Assembly (NCBI GenBank): GCA_947497905.1
Contig: CANMIH010000001.1
Span: 434,001 to 498,000, forward strand
Length of the DNA: 64,000 bases
Reading direction: 5' to 3'
Source: an uncultured Pelagimonas sp.
GTDB lineage: Bacteria > Pseudomonadota > Alphaproteobacteria > Rhodobacterales > Rhodobacteraceae
Shown: in pieces, positions 7,660-15,312 of the stretch
How the letters are laid out: every line of letters starts with the position of its first letter
Position numbering within the stretch: position 1 is the stretch's first letter
Notes under the pieces: model-generated
Database searches by the model: none
Seen by the model: only the letters and a program-made list of their open reading frames with translations
Told to the model about the DNA's origin: nothing
Position numbers and translations under genes: made by a program

Positions 7660-8159
7660 CGGGGCAGGCCGAAATGCATTGGCGTCTGACCTCGTTGACC
7701 ATGTGGTTGGCGCACCTGCATGTCGCCACGCAAGAGCAACGCGAGGCGGTTGATAATCGCGCGCGTCATGACCTGTTTGATGACATCGTTGCGGGGCTTA
7801 ACGGAGATCCAAGCGCCTCAGGTCCAAGGTATCATGTTCCCCCTGCGGATAGAGAAGCACGTTCTTTCGCTGAGGGGTGTCTGTTTGTTCCGCCGCCAAT
7901 TTGGCTAGGCCAAGCGTTGGCAGGTTACGTTGGCCCAAATGTTGGATCTGGGTTTGAGCCACACCCAGAACCGCCTATTAATCATCCTGCTGGGTTTGGA
8001 TGTCTTCTAGCTCTTTTTACAACCCTGCAATCTGTTCTGCAGTCAATGGATTCTCCAATCCTAATTGCTAGTTCAGGGCAGGGCCGATTGGCTGAGAGCC
8101 TCGCAACACCCTGTGAAGATCGGACGTTGGGCTTAGGGCAGAAATTGAGGCCCAGATGA
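7656..8159 (+). CDS. Hypothetical protein of the phage-like module
   Basis: 167 residues, not recognised. The N-terminal 45 residues are helical (LTMWLAHLHVATQEQREAVDN); the middle is Pro-rich. Coupled by ATGA overlaps to both neighbours, so it is very likely translated as part of the operon. Confidence 0.55.
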   Translation: MTGQAEMHWRLTSLTMWLAHLHVATQEQREAVDNRARHDLFDDIVAGLNGDPSASGPRYHVPPADREARSFAEGCLFVPPPIWLGQALAGYVGPNVGSGFEPHPEPPINHPAGFGCLLALFTTLQSVLQSMDSPILIASSGQGRLAESLATPCEDRTLGLGQKLRPR

Positions 8160-8812
8160 GCACGACATCCCGAACTCTACAAGTTGTCGATGCGTCAGAT
8201 CTGCCTGACTATCCGATCCCGGTAGAATGCAGGTTGGACTCGCATTACTTCATACAATTCAACCATGACCGCTATGAGCGCAGTGGATTTCGGCGCAAAG
8301 CCTACCGCGACCCAGAGGTTGGGTTCTTCGGGATGGAGTTGTTTTTTAAGTCACATGGTGAGACGCCTTTGGGCACTTTGCCATGCGATGATGACAGCTT
8401 GGCCTTCCTGTTGGGACTGCCTTTGGATCGTTGGCTTTCCCTGAAAGATCGGACGTTTAATCCTCTCTACAATTGGTCGCCTGTGCGCTGTGACAACGGT
8501 GATATCCGGTTGGCACATCCTGTTGTGCAGGAAGTCATGGTGGCCGCTTTGAATGGTCACCTGGAACACAAGGCCAGTAATGAAAGCAAAGCGGTCTATG
8601 CGCGGCGCAAGAGGCTTATCGAGGTCCTGCGTGAATGTGGCTGCGGCGACGCGCTGTGTGCGGATGTGTATGCGGTGGCCTGGGTGGATGAGTGGTTGCT
8701 GAAACATCATTCGGGCCAAAGGCGAATGCCGCAGATCCAGCACTCTGTCGCTCGTGCATTGGATGCGGCGGCGCAAGAGGGTGTTTTAGGGCGTGCACGT
8801 GCGGGGCGCTGA
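8156..8812 (+). CDS. DUF1376-like replication-module protein
   Basis: 218 residues. The block spanning GFFGMELFFKSHGETPLGTL, PCDDDSLAFLLGL and PLDRWLSL follows the pattern of DUF1376-type phage replication proteins (plasma of low-to-high density helices, then a Pro-Asp-Asp and W-x-x-L signature). The C-terminal 80 residues look helical (VYARRKRLIEVLRECG). Position after the Cro-like gene and before a 10-bp iteron block fits a replication-initiation role, which is inferred from weak similarity. Confidence 0.5.
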   Translation: MSTTSRTLQVVDASDLPDYPIPVECRLDSHYFIQFNHDRYERSGFRRKAYRDPEVGFFGMELFFKSHGETPLGTLPCDDDSLAFLLGLPLDRWLSLKDRTFNPLYNWSPVRCDNGDIRLAHPVVQEVMVAALNGHLEHKASNESKAVYARRKRLIEVLRECGCGDALCADVYAVAWVDEWLLKHHSGQRRMPQIQHSVARALDAAAQEGVLGRARAGR

Positions 8813-8843
8813 AATCATTACATAAATCGAGCCGTTTGTGTTT

Positions 8844-8884
8844 GGAACAAAACGGAACAGTTCCGAACAGAATGGAACAGTTCC
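8844..8884. repeat. Four GGAACA iterons with 10-bp period
   Basis: The hexamer (G/C)GAACA begins at 8844, 8854, 8864 and 8874, exactly one helical turn apart. Two copies extend into the palindrome GGAACAGTTCC (8854-8864 and 8874-8884). The block lies in the only intergenic space of the rightward operon, between two replication-like genes. Confidence 0.6.
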
Positions 8885-8993
8885 AGACATAAGAGAGGAA
8901 ACGAAATGAGAGAAAAAGATATCAGAGTTCGTTTCGCTCCAAATCAGACGGTTTGCCTGTGGATAAGTGAGATTTGCTGAGGAAGGGTTGGCT

Positions 8994-9575
8994 GTGAGTT
9001 GTGCGAGTAGAGAAAGCGGGCGTGCCCGCGTGCAAAGGGTTTTGATCAAGCCTTTGGTGGAGCTGGGGATGGTGCGTCCCAATCGAATGACCGTCGCGCA
9101 GTTTGTCGATTTCGGCGCGCGGTTGCAGGACAAGCTAGCTTACATGAGTGAGGAAAACCTTTGCGGGTTGCGCGCGGCGCTGATCCGGCTGGCTTCTGGC
9201 AAAACGCGGGATCAATGGCCGAAAGAGGTCACCATTTTGTCTTATGCCCACGGGATCCAGCAACCGCCTTCGCGCGACAATGACTATGCCGTCTCAATTA
9301 TGCGCAGTGCCATGGGGCGGCGTGCCTTTGCTGAGGGCTATCATGTGGAACTGTTGAACACCGCACGCCGTTTTGGCCCGCCGCCGTCGAAATATGTGCT
9401 GTCCAGGTTGCAAGACGAAGCCAGAGAAAATCAGGGCAAAGAGCGGGTGATTTTGGATCGTGTGCGGAGCGATGTGGCTCGGGCTGATGAGCGTAAATGG
9501 CTGGGTGGGTATCAGAGTTTGCGGGCGGAATGTCTGACGATCTTAGGTGAAGCAGCGAAAGGGGCAGGGGCATGA
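8994..9575 (+). CDS. Hypothetical phage-like protein
   Basis: 193 residues from GTG 8994, preferred over GTG 8967 because GAGGAAGG sits about seven bases before it. Composition is basic and helical; recognisable pieces are RMTVAQFVDFGARL and YAVSIMRSAMGRRAFAEGY. No family was recognised. It overlaps the next gene by four bases. Confidence 0.55.
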   Translation: MSCASRESGRARVQRVLIKPLVELGMVRPNRMTVAQFVDFGARLQDKLAYMSEENLCGLRAALIRLASGKTRDQWPKEVTILSYAHGIQQPPSRDNDYAVSIMRSAMGRRAFAEGYHVELLNTARRFGPPPSKYVLSRLQDEARENQGKERVILDRVRSDVARADERKWLGGYQSLRAECLTILGEAAKGAGA

Positions 9576-10348
9576 ACGTGGTGATTGTAGTGGATGCCTC
9601 GGGCGCGGCTCGTTTGGAAGCACGAAAAGCAGATGAGGCCGCACGAATTGCGAAGGTCAAGGCAAAGGGTTTTGTTCCGGATGAGGTGGGCCCCGAGATC
9701 CCCGAGGCCCCGGCGCGCGGCCCGGTGCGCATGTATGATTTGGTCGGGCTCTATCCCAACGGTGAGCGTGGCTTTGCTCCCAAGCCTGCGGGATTCCGGG
9801 GGCGCAAGACACTGGTGCGCGCCGATAGCTTTGACCTGATGGCGCGCAAGGCCAAAGGTCATAATCGGCCAGCACCCTTTAGCCCATCGCAAGTAGCCAT
9901 GGGGCGTTTCTATCGGGATCTGACAGAGAAACACGCTTCGGCGGGGATGCGCTGTTCGTCGCTGGAAAGCCTGTCGCAACGCAGCTCTGGCGGAGGGGGG
10001 ACCTACATCGATGCGGTGTTGCGGGATCGGGAGAGATTGGCGCAGATGCATCACAGGATTGGCAGTGGGTCAGCCCTGATAGTGCGTCGCCATCGTCCGT
10101 CGGCCCGTGGGTCGCGAGTGGGCATCACCGACCGGCGTCTGGTTGACATGGTGTGTTTAGAGGATGCCACGATTAGCGGTGTGCTGCGCAAGCATGGATG
10201 GTCGATCAAGTCTGATCTGATTGCTTCGCTGACCCTCGCATTGTGCAATGCGCTGGACCGCATGGTGGGTAACAGCCGTTCTAGTGGTGTCACTGGCTGC
10301 CACATGGGCGGAGATCCGGTTTCGATCTGGGATGAGATTAGGGACTAG
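9572..10348 (+). CDS. Hypothetical protein, last gene of the rightward module
   Basis: 258 residues. The first 50 are an Ala/Lys/Glu-rich helix; the C-terminal third (LEDATISGVLRKHGWS, then LIASLTLALCNALDRM) looks like a small helical DNA-associated domain. It is not recognised, but similar terminal genes close the replication modules of rhodobacteral prophage-like islands. Coupled to the upstream gene by ATGA. Confidence 0.5.
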   Translation: MNVVIVVDASGAARLEARKADEAARIAKVKAKGFVPDEVGPEIPEAPARGPVRMYDLVGLYPNGERGFAPKPAGFRGRKTLVRADSFDLMARKAKGHNRPAPFSPSQVAMGRFYRDLTEKHASAGMRCSSLESLSQRSSGGGGTYIDAVLRDRERLAQMHHRIGSGSALIVRRHRPSARGSRVGITDRRLVDMVCLEDATISGVLRKHGWSIKSDLIASLTLALCNALDRMVGNSRSSGVTGCHMGGDPVSIWDEIRD

Positions 10349-11084
10349 GTGCTTAAAGGGGCAGGAGATACGTCCACTGCGGCATCAAATCCGCCGCAAC
10401 AATAGAGTTTCTGTGCAAATCCTGTCATCGCCGTGAAACCGCCCGCGAAGCTCTCCCCACCGGGGGGTACCCAAAAATCTAGGCTCGATGCAGGAGACCG
10501 GCGGGGGAACCTTCTTTTTCGCGCGGGATGAATTGGGAAAAAAAGCCCACCTATCTGTCGATTGACTGGCAATCCTCCTAGAGTGATTAGCCAGTTTTTT
10601 GATACTCGGAGGAATGTTTGTGGAAGCCAAGCCAAACCCGCGGACAATGTCATTGCTATGAAAGGATTTGTGCACATTGACCCGCCTGATCTCTACAATG
10701 GGATATTCGCATTCTGGGAATGGCTACTGGTATGGGATCGCGACTAATCGAGGTGACAATTCGGCTTGCGGCGCCGCTAGAGCAAGAAGAGGGGGCCGCT
10801 GAAAACCTTGGCCTCGGTGGAACAAATTTGAAGAACGCGAATATCGGCCTTGCGCAGATAGCAATTTCTGCAAATTCGGCCACCACCCCAGAAACCCAAT
10901 ACCGGTATGCCGCAACGCCGCGTTAGAAGCTGCCGTTGGTGAGGTCAGCAGTGAGATCACCAGAGTGATGGGCAACAGAGCGGATGAAGCGGTCATCCAC
11001 GCGATTTGCTCAAATAGCTGCTTTGAAGCGCAATAAATCGAGTTCACTTTGTTGATCTCTTGGATTGCTCGCAGTCTGGACAGG
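10349..11084. other. Gene-poor stretch with a possible decayed open frame
   Basis: No convincing gene. One plus-strand frame (10803-11036, 77 codons, no upstream start) reads like protein (FEEREYRPCADSNFCKFGHH, then AALEAAVGEVSSEITRVMGN). It may be the end of a frameshifted gene, because a neighbouring frame upstream also reads smoothly. Nothing else was recognised. Confidence 0.25.
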
Positions 11085-12191
11085 TCAGCCAGTGTAGTCG
11101 AACCAAGCTTTGTCCCACCGTCGCGACTTTAGGTCGTCGGCACTTATGAATATGCCCAAATCTTCAACGTCGCCGAATGACCACCCCAGCAACTGTGATG
11201 ATCGAAGCCGCAGCAAGACAACGGGTTCTTCGGGCGCAGTAAAAAAGAACTCTGTACCAACTGGCCCGCCCATGGTCGCGGCCTCGCTGCGGGCTTCTAA
11301 TGTCCAGCGTTCCTCGAAAATGTCCCTTGTTTCCGGCGCAAGATCAGACGGGTTTTGCGCATAAGCAAGACGCGCCAAATACTCGACCGTACTATGCGAG
11401 GGGTGCTCCCCGGTCGTGTAAGGGGTAAGACGGGGGTCCTCTAAATCAATTTCCCAATACGTCTTCAGTAGAGCATCGCGCTCTGTGATTTTGGCGAACA
11501 GGTTCGGCGGTTGTTCATTGGTTGGTGAGACCGTCAGCACCCAACGCGGTGGACTGAATGCGTCCACGGGGCGGCCCAGATGTTTCAGCGCGTCACGCTG
11601 AGACATCGACAGAAAGTTCTCTACGCAGGCACCGTTCGGATAGAAACGTTGCGCACCGCGCTCTTCAATGTGTAACACGCAAGCCCCGCCCCAATTTTCA
11701 GGCGCGAGGAAAAACAGAAGCCAACCTGTTTTCGGTCCAAGCCCGCCCCAAATATCTTCGGGCAAGTCCGACATGGCAATCTGTGCCAGAAACATCGCTG
11801 CCTTGCCGTCTTTCTCGGGCCAGACGGTGTCTGCGGGCATTTCTGGCAAGCCACCGATCCAACTTGAAGGGTCGTCTGCTTCGCCAGTAACAAGATCAAG
11901 ACGGCTCCAGCCATTGTGATAGAACCGGGGCGACTCTTCAAATGCTGCTGCAGCGACGTTGACATCCACCATCTCTCGGAGCATCGCTTCTGACCTCTTT
12001 CTATTGAAGAAATGGTGCAACGGATGGCCGGGTCGTGGAAATGCGAGCGCTGCAAAGATAAATAAGCCAAGGCCCCATCCTGCCAAAGAGAGATTCATAG
12101 GGTCCCCCTTGATACCGATCGCAATCATCAAGATGGCGGCAAAAAGGGCGGGGGGACTAAGAAAAGAAAGAGGAAGTAGAAATATCTGCAT
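11085..12191 (-). CDS. DUF1963 (YwqG-like) protein with membrane anchor
   Basis: 368 residues. Two N-terminal hydrophobic segments (about 5-28 and 34-50) are followed by a soluble DUF1963/YwqG-type domain: WIGGLPEMPADTVWPEK, MFLAQIAMSDLP, and near the end LLRLRSSQLLGWSFGD. The family has no settled biochemical role. It is isolated, leftward, and is the first cargo gene after the phage-like module. Confidence 0.75.
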   Translation of the reverse strand: MQIFLLPLSFLSPPALFAAILMIAIGIKGDPMNLSLAGWGLGLFIFAALAFPRPGHPLHHFFNRKRSEAMLREMVDVNVAAAAFEESPRFYHNGWSRLDLVTGEADDPSSWIGGLPEMPADTVWPEKDGKAAMFLAQIAMSDLPEDIWGGLGPKTGWLLFFLAPENWGGACVLHIEERGAQRFYPNGACVENFLSMSQRDALKHLGRPVDAFSPPRWVLTVSPTNEQPPNLFAKITERDALLKTYWEIDLEDPRLTPYTTGEHPSHSTVEYLARLAYAQNPSDLAPETRDIFEERWTLEARSEAATMGGPVGTEFFFTAPEEPVVLLRLRSSQLLGWSFGDVEDLGIFISADDLKSRRWDKAWFDYTG

Positions 12192-12444
12192 CCCCGCAAT
12201 TGGTCACCGAAAAGCGGCTATTTGTGGTTCAAGGTGTGACAATTGTCCGAAGTGCGGTCAAAATGACTCGGGTCCTTGTTCCAAAACTTCGTGTCCACGA
12301 AGAGCTGCCATTTATGCAGAACGCAGCATCGGTGGGTCTGGGTTCCTTACGGAAGTTCGCTACATCGACACCGGCATGTGTTAGGCTGTTGAGCCAACGC
12401 CTGGTTGGCGCTGTGGCAGGGTGTGGTGGATCGGAGGAACCATC
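12192..12444. other. Non-coding stretch carrying a dispersed 21-bp word
   Basis: No gene is seen. ACGCAGCATCGGTGGGTCTGG (12321-12341; 20 of these 21 bases recur) matches 24116-24136 with one change, with further weak similarity before it. This looks like a dispersed non-coding element typical of recombination scars. Confidence 0.35.
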
Positions 12445-12674
12445 ATGCATAAACCAAATTTACCTGCCATTCGCGCTCTCCGTCCCGCCTGGAACCAAGC
12501 GCTTATGGGACCCACTCCATGCGTCGTACCAAGGTGGCGTAGATCTACCGAAAGACAGGCAACCTGCGTGCGGTGCAGTGATTACTCGGCCACGCCAAGA
12601 TGGACAGCACCGTGCGGTACCTGGGCGTCGAACTTGAAGACGCCTTGGCAATCGCTGAAGCTGTAGAAATCTGA
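12445..12674 (+). pseudogene. Internally deleted tyrosine recombinase remnant
   Basis: The ATG at 12445 follows GGAGGAA and begins MHKPNLPAIRALRPAWNQ, the usual N-terminus of a widespread small tyrosine recombinase. The sequence then jumps directly to the C-terminal catalytic block, with a frame change: YGTHSMRRTKVA, a stop, IYRKTGNLRAVQ, a second stop, then LLGHAKMDSTVRYLGVELED. The TKVA-IYRKTG and YLG (Tyr nucleophile) motifs are clear. The middle of the protein is missing and two stops interrupt the rest, so the gene is dead. Confidence 0.8.
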
Positions 12675-12865
12675 AGACTTGGGACGTCTTCACGGATGGC
12701 CCATTCCGGCCTTTCACCAGTTGATCTGGTTCTGCGGTGCAGCTACCCCAGATCAGCCATTAGAGCATTGTGCAGCAAAGTGTGAATTTGCTCCGGTTGC
12801 GCCAATGTCGTCTTATGAGAAGTGTGGTTAAAAGTGATGGACGCTGGCGACGGGATAAACCCTAG

Positions 12866-13474
12866 TCAAACGAGGCCATGGGTTCTGGCAAAAGGGTCCC
12901 AATCTTTGTCGGCGTGCCAATCGTATTCGCTCCATCTCGCAACCTTTTCGGCGGTCTCGCGGTCGTGCATCAGCGTAATGGCACCCAAAGCCATATCCAT
13001 ACCGGCTGAGACACCGGAAGAGGTAATGAACTTGCCGTCTTCAACCCATCGGGCTTGTTTTACCCAATCGACTTGTGGGTACTGTTCCGCGATTTTTGTG
13101 AAAGCTGCCTTGTTCGTCGTGGCGCGACGCCCGTCCAAAACACCCGCGCCTGCGAGAAGCAAACTGCCTGTACATACACTCAAGACATACTCCGCTGAAC
13201 CAGATGTTGTTCTGATCCAATCCAGGAGAGCTGGATTGTTCACTTCGCGGCGCGTCCCCATGCCGCCGGGAACGAACAAAACATCGAAGTGATCGGCATT
13301 TCTCAACGTTGTGTCCGGATTGGCTCGAACTTGTTGATTGCTTGCAATTGGATCAGAACTCTCTGCTACCAATTGAAGGTCAAAATCTTCATTGAGCAAC
13401 CCGAACATTTCAAGCGGCCCAAAGAGATCCAACAACTCAAATCCGGGAAAAATCAAAGCCCCTACACGCCGCAT
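12866..13474 (-). CDS. DJ-1/PfpI superfamily protein (isonitrile hydratase-like)
   Basis: 202 residues with a flavodoxin-like fold. The start MRRVGALIFPGFELLDLFGP is typical; the acidic residue at position 13 aligns with the family Glu. The nucleophilic Cys is in SVCTGSLLLAGAG near residue 100, and a downstream SSGVSAGMDMALG completes the isonitrile hydratase-like (GATase1) pattern. Substrate unknown; could also be a glyoxalase or chaperone type. It stands alone on the minus strand. Confidence 0.85.
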   Translation of the reverse strand: MRRVGALIFPGFELLDLFGPLEMFGLLNEDFDLQLVAESSDPIASNQQVRANPDTTLRNADHFDVLFVPGGMGTRREVNNPALLDWIRTTSGSAEYVLSVCTGSLLLAGAGVLDGRRATTNKAAFTKIAEQYPQVDWVKQARWVEDGKFITSSGVSAGMDMALGAITLMHDRETAEKVARWSEYDWHADKDWDPFARTHGLV

Positions 13475-13837
13475 TTCTAAAACTCTTTCATCAATTTTCT
13501 TCGAGCACGGTAGCGTTCTTCAGATGCTCGCGCCATCAAAAGAAAGAGTTTCCCACGCGTCTTTGGTTGGATTAACGGACATTCAATCATCGCGCAGCAT
13601 CACGCAAATTGGGCTCCTTCTAGACCTTTGCCGCGCGGCGCCCCGGATCCGTTTGAGCTTCTCGAGTTTGAGGTGTTCGAGCAGAAGGCGCGGGTGAGGG
13701 TGGATCCGTTGGATGTTGAGCGGGTGGGGTAGCCCTAACCCGTGTAGATACCGTTGCATTAGGGCAAACAGCTTTCATCGTTGACAGGAGAATTGCACTT
13801 ATGCTCACCTTAAAAGGGAAAAATAGGTGGAAGCAGA
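13475..13837. other. Intergenic stretch with a C-terminal gene scar
   Basis: 13655-13732 reads as an orphan protein C-terminus (ELLEFEVFEQKARVRVDP, then ERVG-stop). An homologous orphan tail lies at 18406-18474 on the far side of the PASTA operon. No other gene is seen. Confidence 0.4.
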
Positions 13838-14572
13838 ATGCGTCACTGGATTTTGACAGTTGCGGTTTTATGGCCAACAATAGGCGTCGCACAGGGAATG
13901 CCGGATTTTGTTGGCCAGAATATACAGTCAATAACTTCTGCAAAAGCCGCAACTTCGATGCAGATACAGATTGAGTCTGTACCTTCGCGGCTAGCGGCCG
14001 GCACCGTAGTATTTCATACCCCAAGTGCAGGCGGGCAGATCGGTGCGGATGGTGTTGTGATCTTTGGTGTCTCGGCTGGGCTAAAAGCGCCTGTGCTTGT
14101 TGGGCAAACTGCCGATGCTGCTAAAGAGCTCCTTGCTGAATTGGGTGTTACCGTCGAAGAGCTGCGCGTCGAGGAAAAAGGCTACCCTGGAGAAGTCTTG
14201 CGCCAATCACCTGCGCCCGGAGTGAATTTTGATGCATCGCGCGAAGTTATATTTCTGACCGTTTCGGTTGGAGGGGATGTGATGCCGGAGCTTTCAGGCG
14301 GGCTTCTTGACTATGGGCTTGAGCGTTTAAATCGTCTGGGTTTCACTGACGCCCGCGAAGAGCCTCGAAATGCGGAGGCAGTGAGCAAATCCTCACTCAC
14401 CCAAGGTTTTGGATGCGGGCCCAATTACATTACAGGATGGTATGTTGACCGCACTGAACCACCAGCGGGAACCTTTGTGCAAACGAATGCGCCGATTTTG
14501 GTGCATCACAGCTATGTTAATGAACTCATTGAGGTGACAGCCTGCAGTTCGGATGGGAGCCGCCTAAAATGA
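13838..14572 (+). CDS. Secreted PASTA-repeat protein A
   Basis: 244 residues with a signal peptide (cleavage expected after GVAQ at about 18). Three PASTA-like units follow: MPDFVGQNIQS, APVLVGQTADAAKELL and MPELSGGLLDYGLERL, with SPAPGVNFD and PPAGTFV turns. There is no kinase or transpeptidase domain. In Gram-positives PASTA domains bind peptidoglycan; a secreted PASTA-only pair in an alphaproteobacterium is unusual. It overlaps the next gene by four bases. Periplasmic or extracellular ligand binding is inferred. Confidence 0.75.
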   Translation: MRHWILTVAVLWPTIGVAQGMPDFVGQNIQSITSAKAATSMQIQIESVPSRLAAGTVVFHTPSAGGQIGADGVVIFGVSAGLKAPVLVGQTADAAKELLAELGVTVEELRVEEKGYPGEVLRQSPAPGVNFDASREVIFLTVSVGGDVMPELSGGLLDYGLERLNRLGFTDAREEPRNAEAVSKSSLTQGFGCGPNYITGWYVDRTEPPAGTFVQTNAPILVHHSYVNELIEVTACSSDGSRLK

Positions 14573-15312
14573 GAGCGTTTGCTTTGAGGCTCTTCCCCGT
14601 TCTGGTCTGGTTTGTCCCGATTGCCGCAATAGCTGAAGATTTGCCAAACTTTGTAGGCAAGCCAGTTGGCGATCTGCGCGCCTTTGCTTCTTCTCAAAAC
14701 ATAACCTTACGCGAGGAGGCATTCCTGTCATCTGCCCCACCGGATTATGTAGTCTGGCATGTGCCAGGTGAAGGCGGCGCTGTAGGTTTTGACAGAGTTA
14801 TGCGGGCTGGCGTATCGCTCGGGGCAGAGGCGCCGAACCTACTCGGCGCACCGCTTCCCGATGCTGTGGCGCAGCTCGAGGCAATGGGACTGCCCTATGC
14901 CAGCGTTCCCGTGGCTGAGCCGGGCTTTGCCGGGGAGGTAGTGCGACAGACCCCCAAGCCTTTGGAAAAGTTTGACGCATCGCGGCTCGTGGTCTTCTTA
15001 GCCGTGTCCGAGGGCGGCATCGCTATGCCGGCATTGGCTGGGCGGCGTCTTGATCATGCACTGGCTGCGTTACGGCAAGCGGGCCTGACCGGTGCGGTTG
15101 AACATCCTCCTTCCTCCCATTGGGCGGCGAATTCTTACGAGGTCGAAAAAGGGTGCGGAAGCGATATCGAGAGAACGGCCATTGTGTCACATAGTACACC
15201 TCCTCAGGGGAGTTTCTCAGGCTTTGAGCAGCCCGTTATGCTGCAATACGACATCAGAACTAGGCGCATCAATCCGCGTGGTTGTATATTCAGAGGCCCG
15301 CAAATCGAATGA
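14569..15312 (+). CDS. Secreted PASTA-repeat protein B (paralogue of A)
   Basis: 247 residues with a signal peptide ending near AIAED. PASTA-like units occur at LPNFVGKPVGDLRAF, APNLLGAPLPDAVAQL and MPALAGRRLDHALAAL. The layout, length and GCG(S/P) motif in the last unit match the preceding gene, so the two arose by tandem duplication. It overlaps the next gene's start by four bases, making a three-gene coupled operon. Confidence 0.75.
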   Translation: MRAFALRLFPVLVWFVPIAAIAEDLPNFVGKPVGDLRAFASSQNITLREEAFLSSAPPDYVVWHVPGEGGAVGFDRVMRAGVSLGAEAPNLLGAPLPDAVAQLEAMGLPYASVPVAEPGFAGEVVRQTPKPLEKFDASRLVVFLAVSEGGIAMPALAGRRLDHALAALRQAGLTGAVEHPPSSHWAANSYEVEKGCGSDIERTAIVSHSTPPQGSFSGFEQPVMLQYDIRTRRINPRGCIFRGPQIE

